Source of the DNA: Pseudodesulfovibrio indicus | GTDB taxonomy: Bacteria; Desulfobacterota; Desulfovibrionia; Desulfovibrionales; Desulfovibrionaceae | NCBI RefSeq assembly: GCF_001563225.1 | Contig: NZ_CP014206.1 | Location: 992,001-1,056,000, forward strand | DNA: 64,000 nt | Direction of reading: 5' to 3' | Shown: positions 23,913-32,537 of the stretch, piece after piece | Position numbering within the stretch: position 1 is the stretch's first letter | Layout: each line of letters starts with the position of its first letter | Position numbers and translations under genes: made by a program | The notes under the pieces: generated by a model | Database searches by the model: none | Told to the model about the DNA's origin: nothing | What the model saw: only the letters and a program-made list of their open reading frames with translations

Positions 23913-24335
23913 ATGATCGTCACCCCGTCGAGTCTGTTCGAGCTGGCCGTGCGCAGGCACCGGCAGCCGTGGAACTGGAGCCTGCATTGCGCGGCCCTGG
24001 CCCTGTTCTGCTGCGCGCTGCTGTGGCGCAGTTATCTGGCGCTGTCTGCCGGCGCGGTGCTGTTCGGGGCGGGCTTTTTCGAGCTGAACCTTGGCGAGCT
24101 GCCTGCGGGCCGGTGGTCCGGGCTGGTGCGCCGGGGCGTGGAGTGGGAGAAGAACTGGTCGGCGGTCCCGTGGACCTGGCTGAAGTGGGCGCGGCTGGGG
24201 TTTTCGTTGCTGGTCGGTGCGGTGCTGGTCTGGGCGTTGTGGGAGGGCGAGTTGGCCACGCTGATGCTGTTGGCCTGTTTTGCGGTCCTGTGGCGTATTC
24301 GGCGCGAGAATCGGGAGAGCGGCATCGATCCCTGA
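23913..24335 (+). CDS. Small integral membrane protein, unknown function
   Basis: A 140-residue protein. The start at 23913 is chosen because GGAGG stands five bases before it; upstream starts lack a site. Hydrophobic helices lie at about 28-48 ([22 protein letters not shown]), about 50-60, and at about 93-130 ([34 protein letters not shown]), with a Trp-rich amphipathic loop between ([19 protein letters not shown]). The C-terminus is Arg/Glu-rich and cytoplasmic by the positive-inside rule. I do not recognise the family. Confidence 0.7.
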   Translation: MIVTPSSLFELAVRRHRQPWNWSLHCAALALFCCALLWRSYLALSAGAVLFGAGFFELNLGELPAGRWSGLVRRGVEWEKNWSAVPWTWLKWARLGFSLLVGAVLVWALWEGELATLMLLACFAVLWRIRRENRESGIDP

Positions 24336-24408
24336 CGATTCAGGTGGACAGATCGTTCCTTGATACTTATTATCGATAGATGGAAAGAACGCAATCGGAG
24401 GAAAGCAT

Positions 24409-24762
24409 ATGAGCGACGGAGCCAACGCCTGCAAGCAGTGGTTGAACGAAGTGAACTGGGACATGATCCACGAGGACGCGGTCACCCTGTACCTGGAATG
24501 GGGCAACAACAACTATCGTGACGCCATGCGTTCGCCGGTGACCACCAGCGGCGAATATTCCGTCTATTTCGCCATCGACACCTGGGCCGAGCCCAAGGTG
24601 GTGCTGATGAAGATGGACAATTACGGGTCCACGATCCTTTGTTCGAAGAAGATTCCCGAGGCCCTGGCGGCGGAGCTGCTGGAGGACATCAAGGGGATCA
24701 AGGGCATCCTCGAGCTGACGCCGCCCATCAAGGAGTGGCTGATGAAGGAGCTTGAGGCGTAA
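24409..24762 (+). CDS. Conserved hypothetical protein (DVU0772-like)
   Basis: A 117-residue soluble protein with a strong ribosome-binding site (GGAGG, 7 bases before the ATG) and a terminator. It contains [13 protein letters not shown] and [20 protein letters not shown] segments and ends in helices ([31 protein letters not shown]). It resembles a small family seen in Desulfovibrio (DVU0772 type), recalled from memory and not checked. No catalytic motif is visible. It stands alone as its own transcription unit. Confidence 0.7.
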   Translation: MSDGANACKQWLNEVNWDMIHEDAVTLYLEWGNNNYRDAMRSPVTTSGEYSVYFAIDTWAEPKVVLMKMDNYGSTILCSKKIPEALAAELLEDIKGIKGILELTPPIKEWLMKELEA

Positions 24763-24782
24763 TCGCCTGGTGAGGAAAAGAT

Positions 24783-24814
24783 AAGGGCCGTCCCGGATGG
24801 GGCGGCCCTTTTTC
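24783..24814. terminator. Bidirectional terminator between convergent genes
   Basis: GGGCCGTCCC / GGGGCGGCCC stem followed by TTTTT on the plus strand and by TTATCTTTTCC on the minus strand, between the gene ending at 24762 and the convergent gene ending at 24823. Confidence 0.85.
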
Positions 24815-24822
24815 GTGTTCGG

Positions 24823-25299
24823 CTAGTCCTCTTCGATGGCCACGCCGTCGCAGACGAAGGAGATGCCCTGTCCCGAGGCGGTGCCGATCATGACCGCCTG
24901 GATGATGGGCACGGCGGTGTCGTCGATGGCCTGCCAGCGGACGATGAAGTTGCCGCCGGACCCGCCGGAGATGTCGCGTTCGGGGACGAAGACTTCCTTG
25001 GTGGCCAGGGGCGGGACGACCACGGGCTTGGCGAAGTGGTCCTTGACCAGCTTGCCGTTGCCGTCGAAGTAGCGGACCGAGGTCACGGTGATGGCCATCT
25101 TGCTGTCCACGTTGCGGATGGAGAGCAGGCAGGTCAGGTTGTACGGCTTACCCTTGGGGCCTTGATAGATATAGGAATAGATGGGGACGTAGACGGTCTG
25201 CCCGGAGGCAACGTTGAGCTTCCGGCCCGCCAGGGCGGGCAGGGACAGGACGGCGACGGCCACGGCGGCCGTCAGCAGACGAAGCAGCGTGCTGCGCAT
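24823..25299 (-). CDS. DUF3124 family exported protein
   Basis: A 158-residue protein with a cleavable signal peptide (MRSTLLRLLTAAVAVAVLSL, likely cut after PALA). The mature part matches DUF3124: GQTVYVPIYSYIYQGPKGKPYNLTCLLSIRN, VRYFDGNGKLV, and a beta-rich C-terminal half with FIVRWQAI and VMIGTASGQGISFVCDG. Function unknown; members are periplasmic. Start preceded by GGAGA. It is transcribed toward 24823 as a single gene. Confidence 0.85.
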   Translation of the reverse strand: MRSTLLRLLTAAVAVAVLSLPALAGRKLNVASGQTVYVPIYSYIYQGPKGKPYNLTCLLSIRNVDSKMAITVTSVRYFDGNGKLVKDHFAKPVVVPPLATKEVFVPERDISGGSGGNFIVRWQAIDDTAVPIIQAVMIGTASGQGISFVCDGVAIEED

Positions 25300-25369
25300 T
25301 TCGAGTCTCTCCTTGGGTGAACCGGTTTGTATCTCAATCTATGCCCGTTCACCGCACCATTTGCAAGGA

Positions 25370-26104
25370 TTACCCGATGGAGCGGACGATCAGGCCGAGG
25401 CCGAGCAGGGCGATCATACCGAGCACGATGCGGCGGAACACCGCTTCGGGCAACCGGCTGCGGATGCGCCCGCCGATGCGGATGCCGAGGGCCACGGGAA
25501 TGAGTCCGGCGGCGGAGACGAGCAGCACCTCGGTGTTCACCAGGCCGAGCTTGCCCAGGCCGAGGAGCATGATCACGGAGGCCATGGTGAAGGAGGTGTT
25601 GATGGCCTGGACCAGCTCATCCTTGGTGATGTCCAACGACATGAGGTAGGGCAGGATGGGCATGATCTGGGACCCGGTGAGGCCGTTGACCGTGCCGGTG
25701 GCCAGGCCCATGACCGCGTCCAGGGGCTTGTTCTGGCGCAGGTGGATGGTGCCGCCCCAGAGGCCCCAGGCCCCGTACAGGAACATGGCCGCGCCGAGCA
25801 CCAGCCGGGGCAGGGCGGTGGACCCGCTGCCCAGCACCCAGAGCCCGAAGGCCAGGCCCGGGATCGCGCCCAGGTAGAGCATCCAGAAGCGGCGCAGGAT
25901 GGGCAGGAATCCTCCGGCGTCGATCATGACCAGGGCGTTGGACAGCAGCGAGGGGATGATGACCAGGGGGATGGCCAGCCGCATGTCGAGGTAGGCCGCC
26001 ATGATGCCGAGGCAGGTGGTGGCGAAGCCGAGCCCGGCGGTTCCTTTGAGGAAGGCGGCGAAGAAGAAGGTGGCGAACACGAGGATGAGGGTGAGTGGTT
26101 CCAT
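25370..26104 (-). CDS. TauE/SafE family sulfite or anion exporter-like protein
   Basis: A 244-residue protein with about eight membrane helices and the two repeat motifs of the family: FLKGTAGLGFATTCLG in the N-terminal half and VNGLTGSQIMPILPYLMSL in the C-terminal half. It could transport sulfite, sulfoacetate or another organosulfonate or anion. The start at 26104 (MEPLTLILVFATFFF) is the family-like one, with GAG nearby; an ATG at 26116 would add MHEH. In a sulfate reducer an anion role is plausible but not shown. It diverges from argJ. Confidence 0.85.
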   Translation of the reverse strand: MEPLTLILVFATFFFAAFLKGTAGLGFATTCLGIMAAYLDMRLAIPLVIIPSLLSNALVMIDAGGFLPILRRFWMLYLGAIPGLAFGLWVLGSGSTALPRLVLGAAMFLYGAWGLWGGTIHLRQNKPLDAVMGLATGTVNGLTGSQIMPILPYLMSLDITKDELVQAINTSFTMASVIMLLGLGKLGLVNTEVLLVSAAGLIPVALGIRIGGRIRSRLPEAVFRRIVLGMIALLGLGLIVRSIG

Positions 26105-26215
26105 GTGCTCGTGCATACGCCCGGCTGCCGGAAGAGGCAACCGCTTGCCTCTTTTCAGCGGCGCGACTCTGGGGTATGGCAGGGGACTGTTTGCAAAATC
26201 CATCTGGAGAACCCG

Positions 26216-27397
26216 ATGAAAATACCCGCAGGATATCTGTTCGCCGCCACTGCGGCGTCCTTCAAGAAGCCCGGCAAGCTCGACCTGGGCGCCATCGTCA
26301 GCGATGTCCCCGCCGTTGCCGCGGGCGTGTTCACCACCAATAAATTCAAGGCCGCGCCGGTGCTCCAATGCAAGGAGATGCTGGCCGACGGTCGCAAGAT
26401 GTCCGGTTTCCTGGTCAACTCGGGCCAGGCCAACGCCTGCACCGGCGACCAGGGCCGCGCCAACTGCCGCGAGACCCTGAACCTGGCGGCGAGCCATCTG
26501 GGCGTGCCCGCGGACGAGCTCCTGCCCGCCTCCACCGGGGTCATCGGCGCGCAGTTCGACATGGCCAAGTGGGAGGCGGCGATGCCCGCCCTGGCCGGGA
26601 CTCTGGGCCACGCCGGTCCGGAGGACACGGCCCGCGCGATCATGACCACGGACACCGTGCACAAGCTGGCCGAAGCGTCCTTCGCGCTGAAGAACGGCGA
26701 GGTCCGGCTGCTCGGCATGTGCAAGGGTGCGGGCATGATCTCCCCGAACATGGCCACCATGCTCTCGTTCATCGTCTGCGACGCGGACATCTCCGCCGAG
26801 GCGTGGCAGGTCATGCTGACCGACTGCGTGAACCTGACCATCAACCGAGTGACCGTGGACGGCGACATGTCCACCAACGACTGCGTCATGGCCCTGGCCA
26901 ACGGCATGTCGGGCGTGGCCATCGAGAGCGAGGAGGATTACATCCTGCTGCGCAAGCACCTGCTCTCGGTGCTGGAGGAGCTGGCGTACAAGATCGTCAT
27001 GGACGCCGAGGGCGGCACCAAGGTGGCCTTCATCGAGGTCTCCGGGGCCAAGTCCGACGAGGACGCCGAGAAGGTGGCGCGCGCCGTGGGCAACTCCCCG
27101 CTGGTCAAGACCGCGCTGTTCGGCTCGGACCCCAACTGGGGACGGATCATCTGCGCGGCGGGCTATTCCGGCGCGGACTTCAAGCCCGAGGACCTGGTGC
27201 TCAAGATCGGCGGCGTGCTGGTCTTCCGCAACGGAACCCCGGAGCCGGGCGACATGGACGGGCTGCTCAAGCCGATCATGAAGGAGCGCGACATCGTCAT
27301 CCACATCGACGTGGGCGACGGCCCCGGCTCCACCATGCTCCTGGCCAGCGACCTGACCCGTGACTACATTTCCATCAACGCGGACTACCGCAGCTAA
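26216..27397 (+). CDS. argJ: Bifunctional glutamate N-acetyltransferase / amino-acid acetyltransferase
   Basis: A 393-residue ArgJ, which moves the acetyl group from acetylornithine to glutamate in the arginine cycle. The autoprocessing site is visible in KGAGMISPNMATMLSFIVCDA, where Thr (about residue 181) becomes the nucleophile of the second chain. Other family signatures are LVNSGQANACTGDQG, GVIGAQFD, NLTINRVTVDGDMSTND and FGSDPNWGRIICAAGYSG. The start at 26216 has GGAGA upstream and gives the correct N-terminus; longer frames upstream are shadows. It is followed by a repeat and the HD gene. Confidence 0.97.
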   Translation: MKIPAGYLFAATAASFKKPGKLDLGAIVSDVPAVAAGVFTTNKFKAAPVLQCKEMLADGRKMSGFLVNSGQANACTGDQGRANCRETLNLAASHLGVPADELLPASTGVIGAQFDMAKWEAAMPALAGTLGHAGPEDTARAIMTTDTVHKLAEASFALKNGEVRLLGMCKGAGMISPNMATMLSFIVCDADISAEAWQVMLTDCVNLTINRVTVDGDMSTNDCVMALANGMSGVAIESEEDYILLRKHLLSVLEELAYKIVMDAEGGTKVAFIEVSGAKSDEDAEKVARAVGNSPLVKTALFGSDPNWGRIICAAGYSGADFKPEDLVLKIGGVLVFRNGTPEPGDMDGLLKPIMKERDIVIHIDVGDGPGSTMLLASDLTRDYISINADYRS

Positions 27398-27418
27398 CGA
27401 ATAATCTATAGACGGCCC

Positions 27419-27547
27419 CCCGATCTCCGCCTTCGCCGCAGGCGACCCGAAATGTTTGGGAAAAGGAGGGGATGGGGGTCCGGGGGAAGGGGAGGAAAGA
27501 ACCCTTTTCAAAGGGTTTTTCCTCCCCTTCCCCCGGCCGCCGGAGGC
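27419..27547 (-). repeat. Element I, inverted half (hairpin 27480-27536)
   Basis: CGCCGCAGGCGACCCGAAAT, GTTTGGGAAAAGGAGGGGAT, GGGGGTCC, then a long stem of about 27 bp with apex TC, then GGCCGCCGGAGGC. The last GGAGG is 7 bases before the ATG of the HD-domain gene and is its ribosome-binding site. No forward half is present here. Confidence 0.85.
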
Positions 27548-27552
27548 ATCCA

Positions 27553-28161
27553 ATGGCAGACATGAAGGACCGGGGCAGGCTGACGAGAATCGTGGACTTT
27601 TTCAACGAGTGCGGCATGTTGCGCAGGACGCCGAGAACCGGGTACCAGTTCCTGGGGTCCGGCTCGGAGAATGTGGCCGAGCACTCCTACCGCACGGCGG
27701 TCATCGGCCACGTCCTGGCCAAGATGGCCGGGGCGGACGTGGCCCGGACCACGTACATGTGCCTGTTCCACGACCTGCACGAGGCGCGCACCGGCGACTT
27801 CAACTACGTGGCCCATATCTATAATAAATCCGCCCGCACCGAGGCGCTGAAGCACGCCACCGAAGGCACGGGCCTGGACGAGGACATCCTGGGCTATTGG
27901 GCCGAGCTGGAGGAGACCGAGACCCTGGAGGCGCAGCTGGCGCAGGACGCGGACCAGCTGGACTTCATCCTGAACCTCAAGGAGGAGCTGGACCAGGGCA
28001 ACAAGTACGCGGGCGAGTGGCTGAAGAGCGCGGTGGAGCGGGTGCGCACCCAGTGGGGCAGGGAGCTGGCCCGGACCGTGCTGGAGACGGACCACAAGGA
28101 CTGGTGGTATCTCGGGCCGGACCGGGACTGGTGGGAACGCAAGAACGGCAAGTCCCGGTAG
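27553..28161 (+). CDS. HD-domain phosphohydrolase (YfbR/HDDC2-like)
   Basis: A 202-residue HD-family protein. The metal-binding residues are His in ENVAEHSYRTAVIGH, His-Asp in CLFHDLHEARTGDF and Asp in LAQDADQLDFILNLKEEL. The pattern matches YfbR/HDDC2 5'-nucleotidases that hydrolyse deoxynucleoside monophosphates. The start at 27553 follows the GGAGG supplied by the repeat; an in-frame ATG at 27472 would translate the repeat itself and is rejected. No operon partner is evident. Confidence 0.88.
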   Translation: MADMKDRGRLTRIVDFFNECGMLRRTPRTGYQFLGSGSENVAEHSYRTAVIGHVLAKMAGADVARTTYMCLFHDLHEARTGDFNYVAHIYNKSARTEALKHATEGTGLDEDILGYWAELEETETLEAQLAQDADQLDFILNLKEELDQGNKYAGEWLKSAVERVRTQWGRELARTVLETDHKDWWYLGPDRDWWERKNGKSR

Positions 28162-28180
28162 GGCAAGGGGTTGCCGAACC

Positions 28181-28196
28181 GGGAGAATTTCCCGAT
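28181..28196. promoter_or_regulatory. Third GGGAGAWTWTCCCGAT site, upstream of mlaE
   Basis: GGGAGAATTTCCCGAT differs from the site at 15593-15608 at one position only. It lies 20 bp after the HD gene and 150 bp before mlaE, within the region 28162-28345 where the mla promoter is expected. It is a candidate binding site of the CI-like repressor encoded at 14692-15414. Confidence 0.55.
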
Positions 28197-28272
28197 CAGC
28201 CGCCGAAATATCTAATGCTCTTGCCGTTTATCTTCATATTCGTTAAGGACCTTGAATCGAGTGACATGTGTA

Positions 28273-28292
28273 CAGCCGCCGCAAGGCGGCTG
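28273..28292. other. Perfect 8-bp hairpin in the mla leader
   Basis: CAGCCGCC and GGCGGCTG pair around GCAA. There is no T-run after it, so it is a leader hairpin rather than a terminator. Confidence 0.4.
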
Positions 28293-28345
28293 GTGCTGTT
28301 GGATGGAGCGGCGAATAGAGGCCGCGCAAGGGCGGGGAGCCACGG

Positions 28346-29152
28346 ATGACGGAGAAGACACGCGGGAGCATTCTCCCTGCGCTGTTGCCCTGCGGAATAT
28401 GCCGCCAGGTAGTGGACGAGATCGGGAGCATGACGCTGTTCATGCTCGATTCGTTGCGCCTGGTCTTTGCCGGCGTGGGCCAGTTCCCCAAGATCGTCCG
28501 CCAGATATATTTCATCGGCGTCCAGTCCGTGTCGGTCATCGCCCTGATCGGGCTGTTCACCGGCATGGTCATGGGCATGCAGCTTTATTTCGCGCTCTCC
28601 GTGTTCGGGGCCGACGGGTTCCTGGGCACGGGCGTGGCCCTGTCCATGGTCCGCGAACTGGGGCCGGTGCTGACCGCGATCATGCTCACCGGGCGCGCCG
28701 GTTCGGCCATGACCGCCGAGATCGGGGTCATGCGCATCTCCGAGCAGATCGACGCCCTGTCCATCATGGACATCAATCCCATGCGCTATCTGGTGGCCCC
28801 GAAGATGGCCGCCAGCCTGATCAGCTTCCCGCTGCTGACCGCGTTTTTCGACCTCATCGCCGTCTGGGGCGGCTGGCTGACCGGCGTCAAGCTGCTGGGG
28901 GCCAACGCGGGCGTGTACTGGTCGCGGGTCCAGGGATCGCTGGACTGGGACGACATCGAGGGCGGGTTCATCAAGTCCATCGTGTTCGCCGCCCTGGTCT
29001 GCACGGTCTGTTGTTTCGAGGGGTATTTCACCCACACCCGTTCGGGCCACGCCGGTCCGGAGGGCGTGAGCCAGTCCACGACCAACGCGGTGGTCAAGTC
29101 GTGCGTGATAATCCTGGCCGCTGACTATATTCTGACCTCGCTGTTGTGGTAG
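28346..29152 (+). CDS. mlaE: Phospholipid transport permease MlaE
   Basis: A 268-residue MlaE/YrbE permease of the Mla system, which moves phospholipids between the outer and inner membranes. It has about five helices and the family segments GLFTGMVMGMQLYFALS, MVRELGPVLTAIMLTGRAGSAMTAEIGVMRI, and QIDALSIMDINPMRYLVAPK. GGGGAG precedes the ATG. It is the first gene of the operon mlaE-mlaF-mlaD-mlaC-mlaA, with a candidate operator upstream. An alternative ATG at 28430 would cut the conserved N-terminal helix region only slightly. Confidence 0.95.
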   Translation: MTEKTRGSILPALLPCGICRQVVDEIGSMTLFMLDSLRLVFAGVGQFPKIVRQIYFIGVQSVSVIALIGLFTGMVMGMQLYFALSVFGADGFLGTGVALSMVRELGPVLTAIMLTGRAGSAMTAEIGVMRISEQIDALSIMDINPMRYLVAPKMAASLISFPLLTAFFDLIAVWGGWLTGVKLLGANAGVYWSRVQGSLDWDDIEGGFIKSIVFAALVCTVCCFEGYFTHTRSGHAGPEGVSQSTTNAVVKSCVIILAADYILTSLLW

Positions 29153-29161
29153 GGTGATCCC

Positions 29162-30022
29162 GTGAGCAAAGCCCCGAGCATACGATTGGAGAACCTGACT
29201 GTCGGCTACGGCGACAAGGCCGTGGTCGGGGGGCTCGACATCGAGTTCCCCGGCGGGCAGCTGTCCATGATCGTGGGCGGTTCCGGCTGCGGCAAGTCCA
29301 CGGTGCTCAAACACATTCTCGGCCTGCACCCGCCCATGAGCGGGCGCATCCTGCTGGGCGACCTCGACCTGGGGGCTTTGTCCGGGCGGGAGCGGCACTG
29401 CATCCGGCAGCGCACGGGCGTGCTCTTCCAGGACGGCGCTCTCCTCGGGTCGCTCAGGCTCAAGGACAACATCGCCCTGCCCCTGCGCGAGCACACCAAG
29501 CTCAAGGAGCCGGAGATCATGCGCATCGTCCAGGACCGGCTGGAGATGGTCGGGCTGGGGCATGCGCTGGACCTGTTCCCCAACGAGCTGTCCGGCGGCA
29601 TGCGCAAGCGCGCCGGGCTGGCCCGCGCCCTGGTCATGGACCCGCAAGTGCTGTTCTGCGACGAGCCGACTTCCGGGCTGGATCCGGTGCTCTCGGCCGA
29701 GCTGGACCTGCTGCTGCTGGAGATGATGTGCCATTTCGACATGACCATGGTGGTGGTCACCCACGACCTGGCCAGCATGCGCGCCCTGGCGGACTTCGTC
29801 GTCATCCTGGGCGAGCACCGCTGCCTGTACCAGGGGACCATAGAGGAGCTGGAGAAGACGGAAGATCCGTATTTGCGCCATTTCCTGGACCGCAAGGCCG
29901 AGGAGCGGGACGCCCCCAGGCTGACCATGCCGCCCATCGATCCGTCCATGATGAAGATCGACTGCACCAGGGCGCTGGGCGAAAAAATAACGATCCGGAA
30001 GGATAACCGATGTTCAAGCTAA
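29162..30022 (+). CDS. mlaF: Phospholipid transport ATP-binding protein MlaF
   Basis: A 286-residue ATPase with Walker A (GGSGCGKSTVLKH), the signature LSGGMRKRAGLARALVMDP, Walker B VLFCDEPTSGLDP and switch His VVTHDLASM. The GMRKRAGLARA form is diagnostic of the MlaF group. Start GTG at 29162. The last 13 bases overlap mlaD, and the C-terminal tail after about 240 is longer than in E. coli MlaF. It drives the MlaE permease. Confidence 0.95.
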   Translation: MSKAPSIRLENLTVGYGDKAVVGGLDIEFPGGQLSMIVGGSGCGKSTVLKHILGLHPPMSGRILLGDLDLGALSGRERHCIRQRTGVLFQDGALLGSLRLKDNIALPLREHTKLKEPEIMRIVQDRLEMVGLGHALDLFPNELSGGMRKRAGLARALVMDPQVLFCDEPTSGLDPVLSAELDLLLLEMMCHFDMTMVVVTHDLASMRALADFVVILGEHRCLYQGTIEELEKTEDPYLRHFLDRKAEERDAPRLTMPPIDPSMMKIDCTRALGEKITIRKDNRCSS

Positions 30023-30456
30023 AGAAAGAGACCGCAGTGGGAATTTTCGTGATCATGGGCCTGTTGGCCGTGGTCTACATGAGCGTCAAGCTCGGCAACG
30101 TGCAGCTCTTCTCTGACAAGTACTACATGCTCAAGGCGGACTTCACCGACATCTCCGGGCTGAAAGTCAACGCCCCGGTGCAGATGTACGGCGTGGAGAT
30201 CGGTTTCGTCAGCACCATCGCCCTGAACCAGAAGAAGGGCGTGGCCTCGGTCTCGATGATGATCCTCAAGGAAGTGGAGTTGACGGACGACGCCATTGCG
30301 GCCATCAAGACCAACGGGCTGATCGGCGACAAGTACGTGAAGATCGCCCCGGGCGGCGTGGGCGACCCGGTCAAGCCGGGCGACACCCTGTTCGACACCC
30401 AGCCCGCCATCGACCTCGAGGACCTGATAAGCAAGTTCGCCTTTGGCGAGGTATAG
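30010..30456 (+). CDS. mlaD: Substrate-binding MCE protein MlaD
   Basis: A 148-residue MCE-domain protein with one N-terminal helix (about 8-26, TAVGIFVIMGLLAVVYMSV) and a periplasmic MCE domain (about 40-120) with YYMLKADFTDISGLKVNAPVQMYGVEIG and TNGLIGDKYVKIAPG. MlaD forms a hexameric ring on MlaE that carries phospholipid. It overlaps mlaF by 13 bases. Confidence 0.95.
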   Translation: MFKLKKETAVGIFVIMGLLAVVYMSVKLGNVQLFSDKYYMLKADFTDISGLKVNAPVQMYGVEIGFVSTIALNQKKGVASVSMMILKEVELTDDAIAAIKTNGLIGDKYVKIAPGGVGDPVKPGDTLFDTQPAIDLEDLISKFAFGEV

Positions 30457-30487
30457 TCATTATCTCTGGATATTCAGAAGGAAGACC

Positions 30488-31126
30488 ATGGTGTTAAGAA
30501 GACTGATTCCGGCATTGTTTCTGACCTGTCTCCTGGCGACGGCCGGCTCCGCCGCCCTGGCGGGGCAGACCCCCACGGAGCGCGTGCGCGAGGGTGCGGA
30601 CAAGCTCATCGAGATGCTCTCCGACCCGGACATGCAGGACGCCGCGAAGCACGATGCGGCCATCGACCGGCTGCGCGCCGTGGCCGACGAATACATCGAC
30701 TTCGGCCTGGTCACCAAATACGCCGTGGGGCGGCCGTGGCTGGAGATGTCCGACGACCTGCGGACCAAGCTGACCGAGGCGTTCGTCAACCTCCTCGAAC
30801 GGTCCTACTTGAAGCAGATTCCGACGTACGGCGGCCAGAACGTGGACTACAAAAGCGAGCTCGTCCAGGGGGACCGCGCCAAGGTCGTCACGGAAATCAT
30901 TGACAATGACAAGAAAATAGTTGTTGAATTTCGTTTGAAAATCGTTCAGGAAAAGTGGATGATTTACGATATCGTCGCCGAAGGCGTCAGCCTGGTGATG
31001 AATTATCGCAGTCAATTCGCCGAAATTCTCAATCAGGGAACGGGCGAAGACCTGCTCAAGGTGATAGAGGACCGGATTCGGAAGATCGACGAGGGACAGG
31101 AGCCGGAGGGCAACAGCGAATCATGA
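30488..31126 (+). CDS. mlaC: Periplasmic phospholipid shuttle MlaC
   Basis: A 212-residue exported protein with a signal peptide (about 1-22, ending SAALAG) and the MlaC/Ttg2D domain: YIDFGLVTKYAVGRPWLEM, FVNLLERSYLKQI, and KWMIYDIVAEGVSLVMNYRSQFAEIL. It should ferry phospholipid through the periplasm between MlaA at the outer membrane and the MlaFED complex. The start at 30488 has AGGAAG upstream. Its stop overlaps the mlaA start by 4 bases (ATGA). Confidence 0.95.
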   Translation: MVLRRLIPALFLTCLLATAGSAALAGQTPTERVREGADKLIEMLSDPDMQDAAKHDAAIDRLRAVADEYIDFGLVTKYAVGRPWLEMSDDLRTKLTEAFVNLLERSYLKQIPTYGGQNVDYKSELVQGDRAKVVTEIIDNDKKIVVEFRLKIVQEKWMIYDIVAEGVSLVMNYRSQFAEILNQGTGEDLLKVIEDRIRKIDEGQEPEGNSES

Positions 31127-31953
31127 CGAGGGGAGAAGACATCGGAAGCCGACTGGCTGCCTTTGCGCTGATCGCCGCGCTCCTTCTGGGGTGTGCGGGA
31201 TCTTCCTTTGCGTCCGGGCCCGAAGCGGCCCCCGCCGACCCGACCATCCAGCTGGCCCAGTTCTCCGCCGCCCCGGCCCACACCGAAGACGACTTCGACG
31301 AGATCGACGCCGGCTACAATAGCCAGGATACGGTCGCCGACCCCCTGTATTACTGGAACCTCTTCTGGTTCGACTTCAACGACCTGCTCTACCGGGGCGT
31401 GTTCAAGCCCACGGCCCAAGGGTACGCCTGGCTGGTCCCGGCGCGCCCCCGTGTCTGGGTGAACAATTTCTTCACCAACCTGCTCTTCCCGGTCAGGTTC
31501 ATCAACGACATGCTGACCGGCAAGTTCGACGCCGCCTTCATGGAGACCTCCAAGTTCGTGGCCAACACCACCTTCGGCGTGCTCGGCCTGGGCGACGTCA
31601 CCGAGGGCAGGCCCCGCAACTGGGAGCCCGAGCGGCCCACCGCCGACGGCTTCGACCAGACCCTGGGCAAGGCCGGAATCGGCAACGGCATCTACCTGGT
31701 CTGGCCGTTCATCGGCCCCAGCTCCATCCGCGGCACCGTGGGCTGGGTCGCGGACGCCTACTGCGATCCGCTGACCTACGGCCGGTTTACCTTCGTGGAA
31801 TTTCTGGCCATCCGCGCCTACAAGAACCTGAACACCCTCTCCCTCCAGCTCGAAGGCAACGAGTACGAGGCCCTGACCGACGGCGCCGTGGACAAGTACG
31901 CCGCCATTCGGGACGCCTACATCCGGTTCAGGGCCAAGAAGGTCGAAGAATAG
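31123..31953 (+). CDS. mlaA: Outer-membrane lipoprotein MlaA (VacJ)
   Basis: A 276-residue lipoprotein. The lipobox is LLLGCAGS at about 20, and the MlaA domain follows at about 70-260 with DPLYYWNLFWFDFNDLLYRGVFKP, VNNFFTNLLFPVRFINDMLTGKF, and LVWPFIGPSSIRGTVGWVADAY. It removes mislocalised phospholipid from the outer leaflet. Genes mlaA to mlaE are often scattered in other bacteria; here all five are together in one operon. The next gene starts 16 bp later. Confidence 0.95.
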   Translation: MTRGEDIGSRLAAFALIAALLLGCAGSSFASGPEAAPADPTIQLAQFSAAPAHTEDDFDEIDAGYNSQDTVADPLYYWNLFWFDFNDLLYRGVFKPTAQGYAWLVPARPRVWVNNFFTNLLFPVRFINDMLTGKFDAAFMETSKFVANTTFGVLGLGDVTEGRPRNWEPERPTADGFDQTLGKAGIGNGIYLVWPFIGPSSIRGTVGWVADAYCDPLTYGRFTFVEFLAIRAYKNLNTLSLQLEGNEYEALTDGAVDKYAAIRDAYIRFRAKKVEE

Positions 31954-31969
31954 GCCCCTCCCCCTCCCG

Positions 31970-32446
31970 ATGCTGATCGCCGTCATCTCGGACACCCACA
32001 TGGGTACGCCGCCCTCCTGGCTCGACAACGTCTATGCCGGATGGCTCGCGCCCGCCGATTTTCTGATCCATTGCGGGGACATCACCTCGCCGTCCGCCTG
32101 GTCCTATTTCATGCAGCACCCGAATTTTCTGTGCGTGCGCGGCAACTGCGACTGGGACCCCGCCCTCGCGGACCTGAAGCCCGCGCTCACCGCCAAGGTC
32201 GGCCCGCTGACCGTGGGCGTGACTCACGGCTGGGGGCCGCGCTCCCAGGTGCCGGTCAAGGTGGCCGAGGCGTTCGGCCCGGACTACGACCTGGTCTGCT
32301 ACGGACACACCCACGCCAGGGACTGGTCCGTGGTCTCCGGAGTGCGGCTGGTCAACCCCGGCTCGCTGGGCGAATCCGGCTCCCTGGCCCTGGTCACCGT
32401 GGCCGCCGACGGGAATTTGAGCTGCGAATTCGTCGACGTCTTCTGA
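31970..32446 (+). CDS. YfcE/MJ0936-type metallophosphoesterase
   Basis: A 158-residue calcineurin-like phosphoesterase. Metal-binding motifs are ISDTHMG, LIHCGDI, VRGNCDW, THGW and YGHTHARDW, then LVNPGSLGESG. The group hydrolyses phosphodiesters in vitro and the cellular substrate is unknown. It probably shares the mla transcript (17-bp gap), but I cannot see a functional link. Confidence 0.9.
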   Translation: MLIAVISDTHMGTPPSWLDNVYAGWLAPADFLIHCGDITSPSAWSYFMQHPNFLCVRGNCDWDPALADLKPALTAKVGPLTVGVTHGWGPRSQVPVKVAEAFGPDYDLVCYGHTHARDWSVVSGVRLVNPGSLGESGSLALVTVAADGNLSCEFVDVF

Positions 32447-32537
32447 TCCTTTCCGATCCGTTTTCCATTCCAGACTCCAAGCCTGAGAAATACGCGCGAC
32501 GGTTGCGCTTTCCCCCCAGGAATGGCATAAACCCAAC

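Noticed and set aside
25214-26215. In-frame N-terminal extension of argJ
   Set aside because: It crosses the DUF3124 and TauE genes and lacks ArgJ similarity; the start at 26216 has a ribosome-binding site and the correct first residues.
27472-27552. In-frame upstream ATG of the HD-domain gene
   Set aside because: It translates the repeat element into a low-complexity peptide; GGAGG before 27553 fits the real start.
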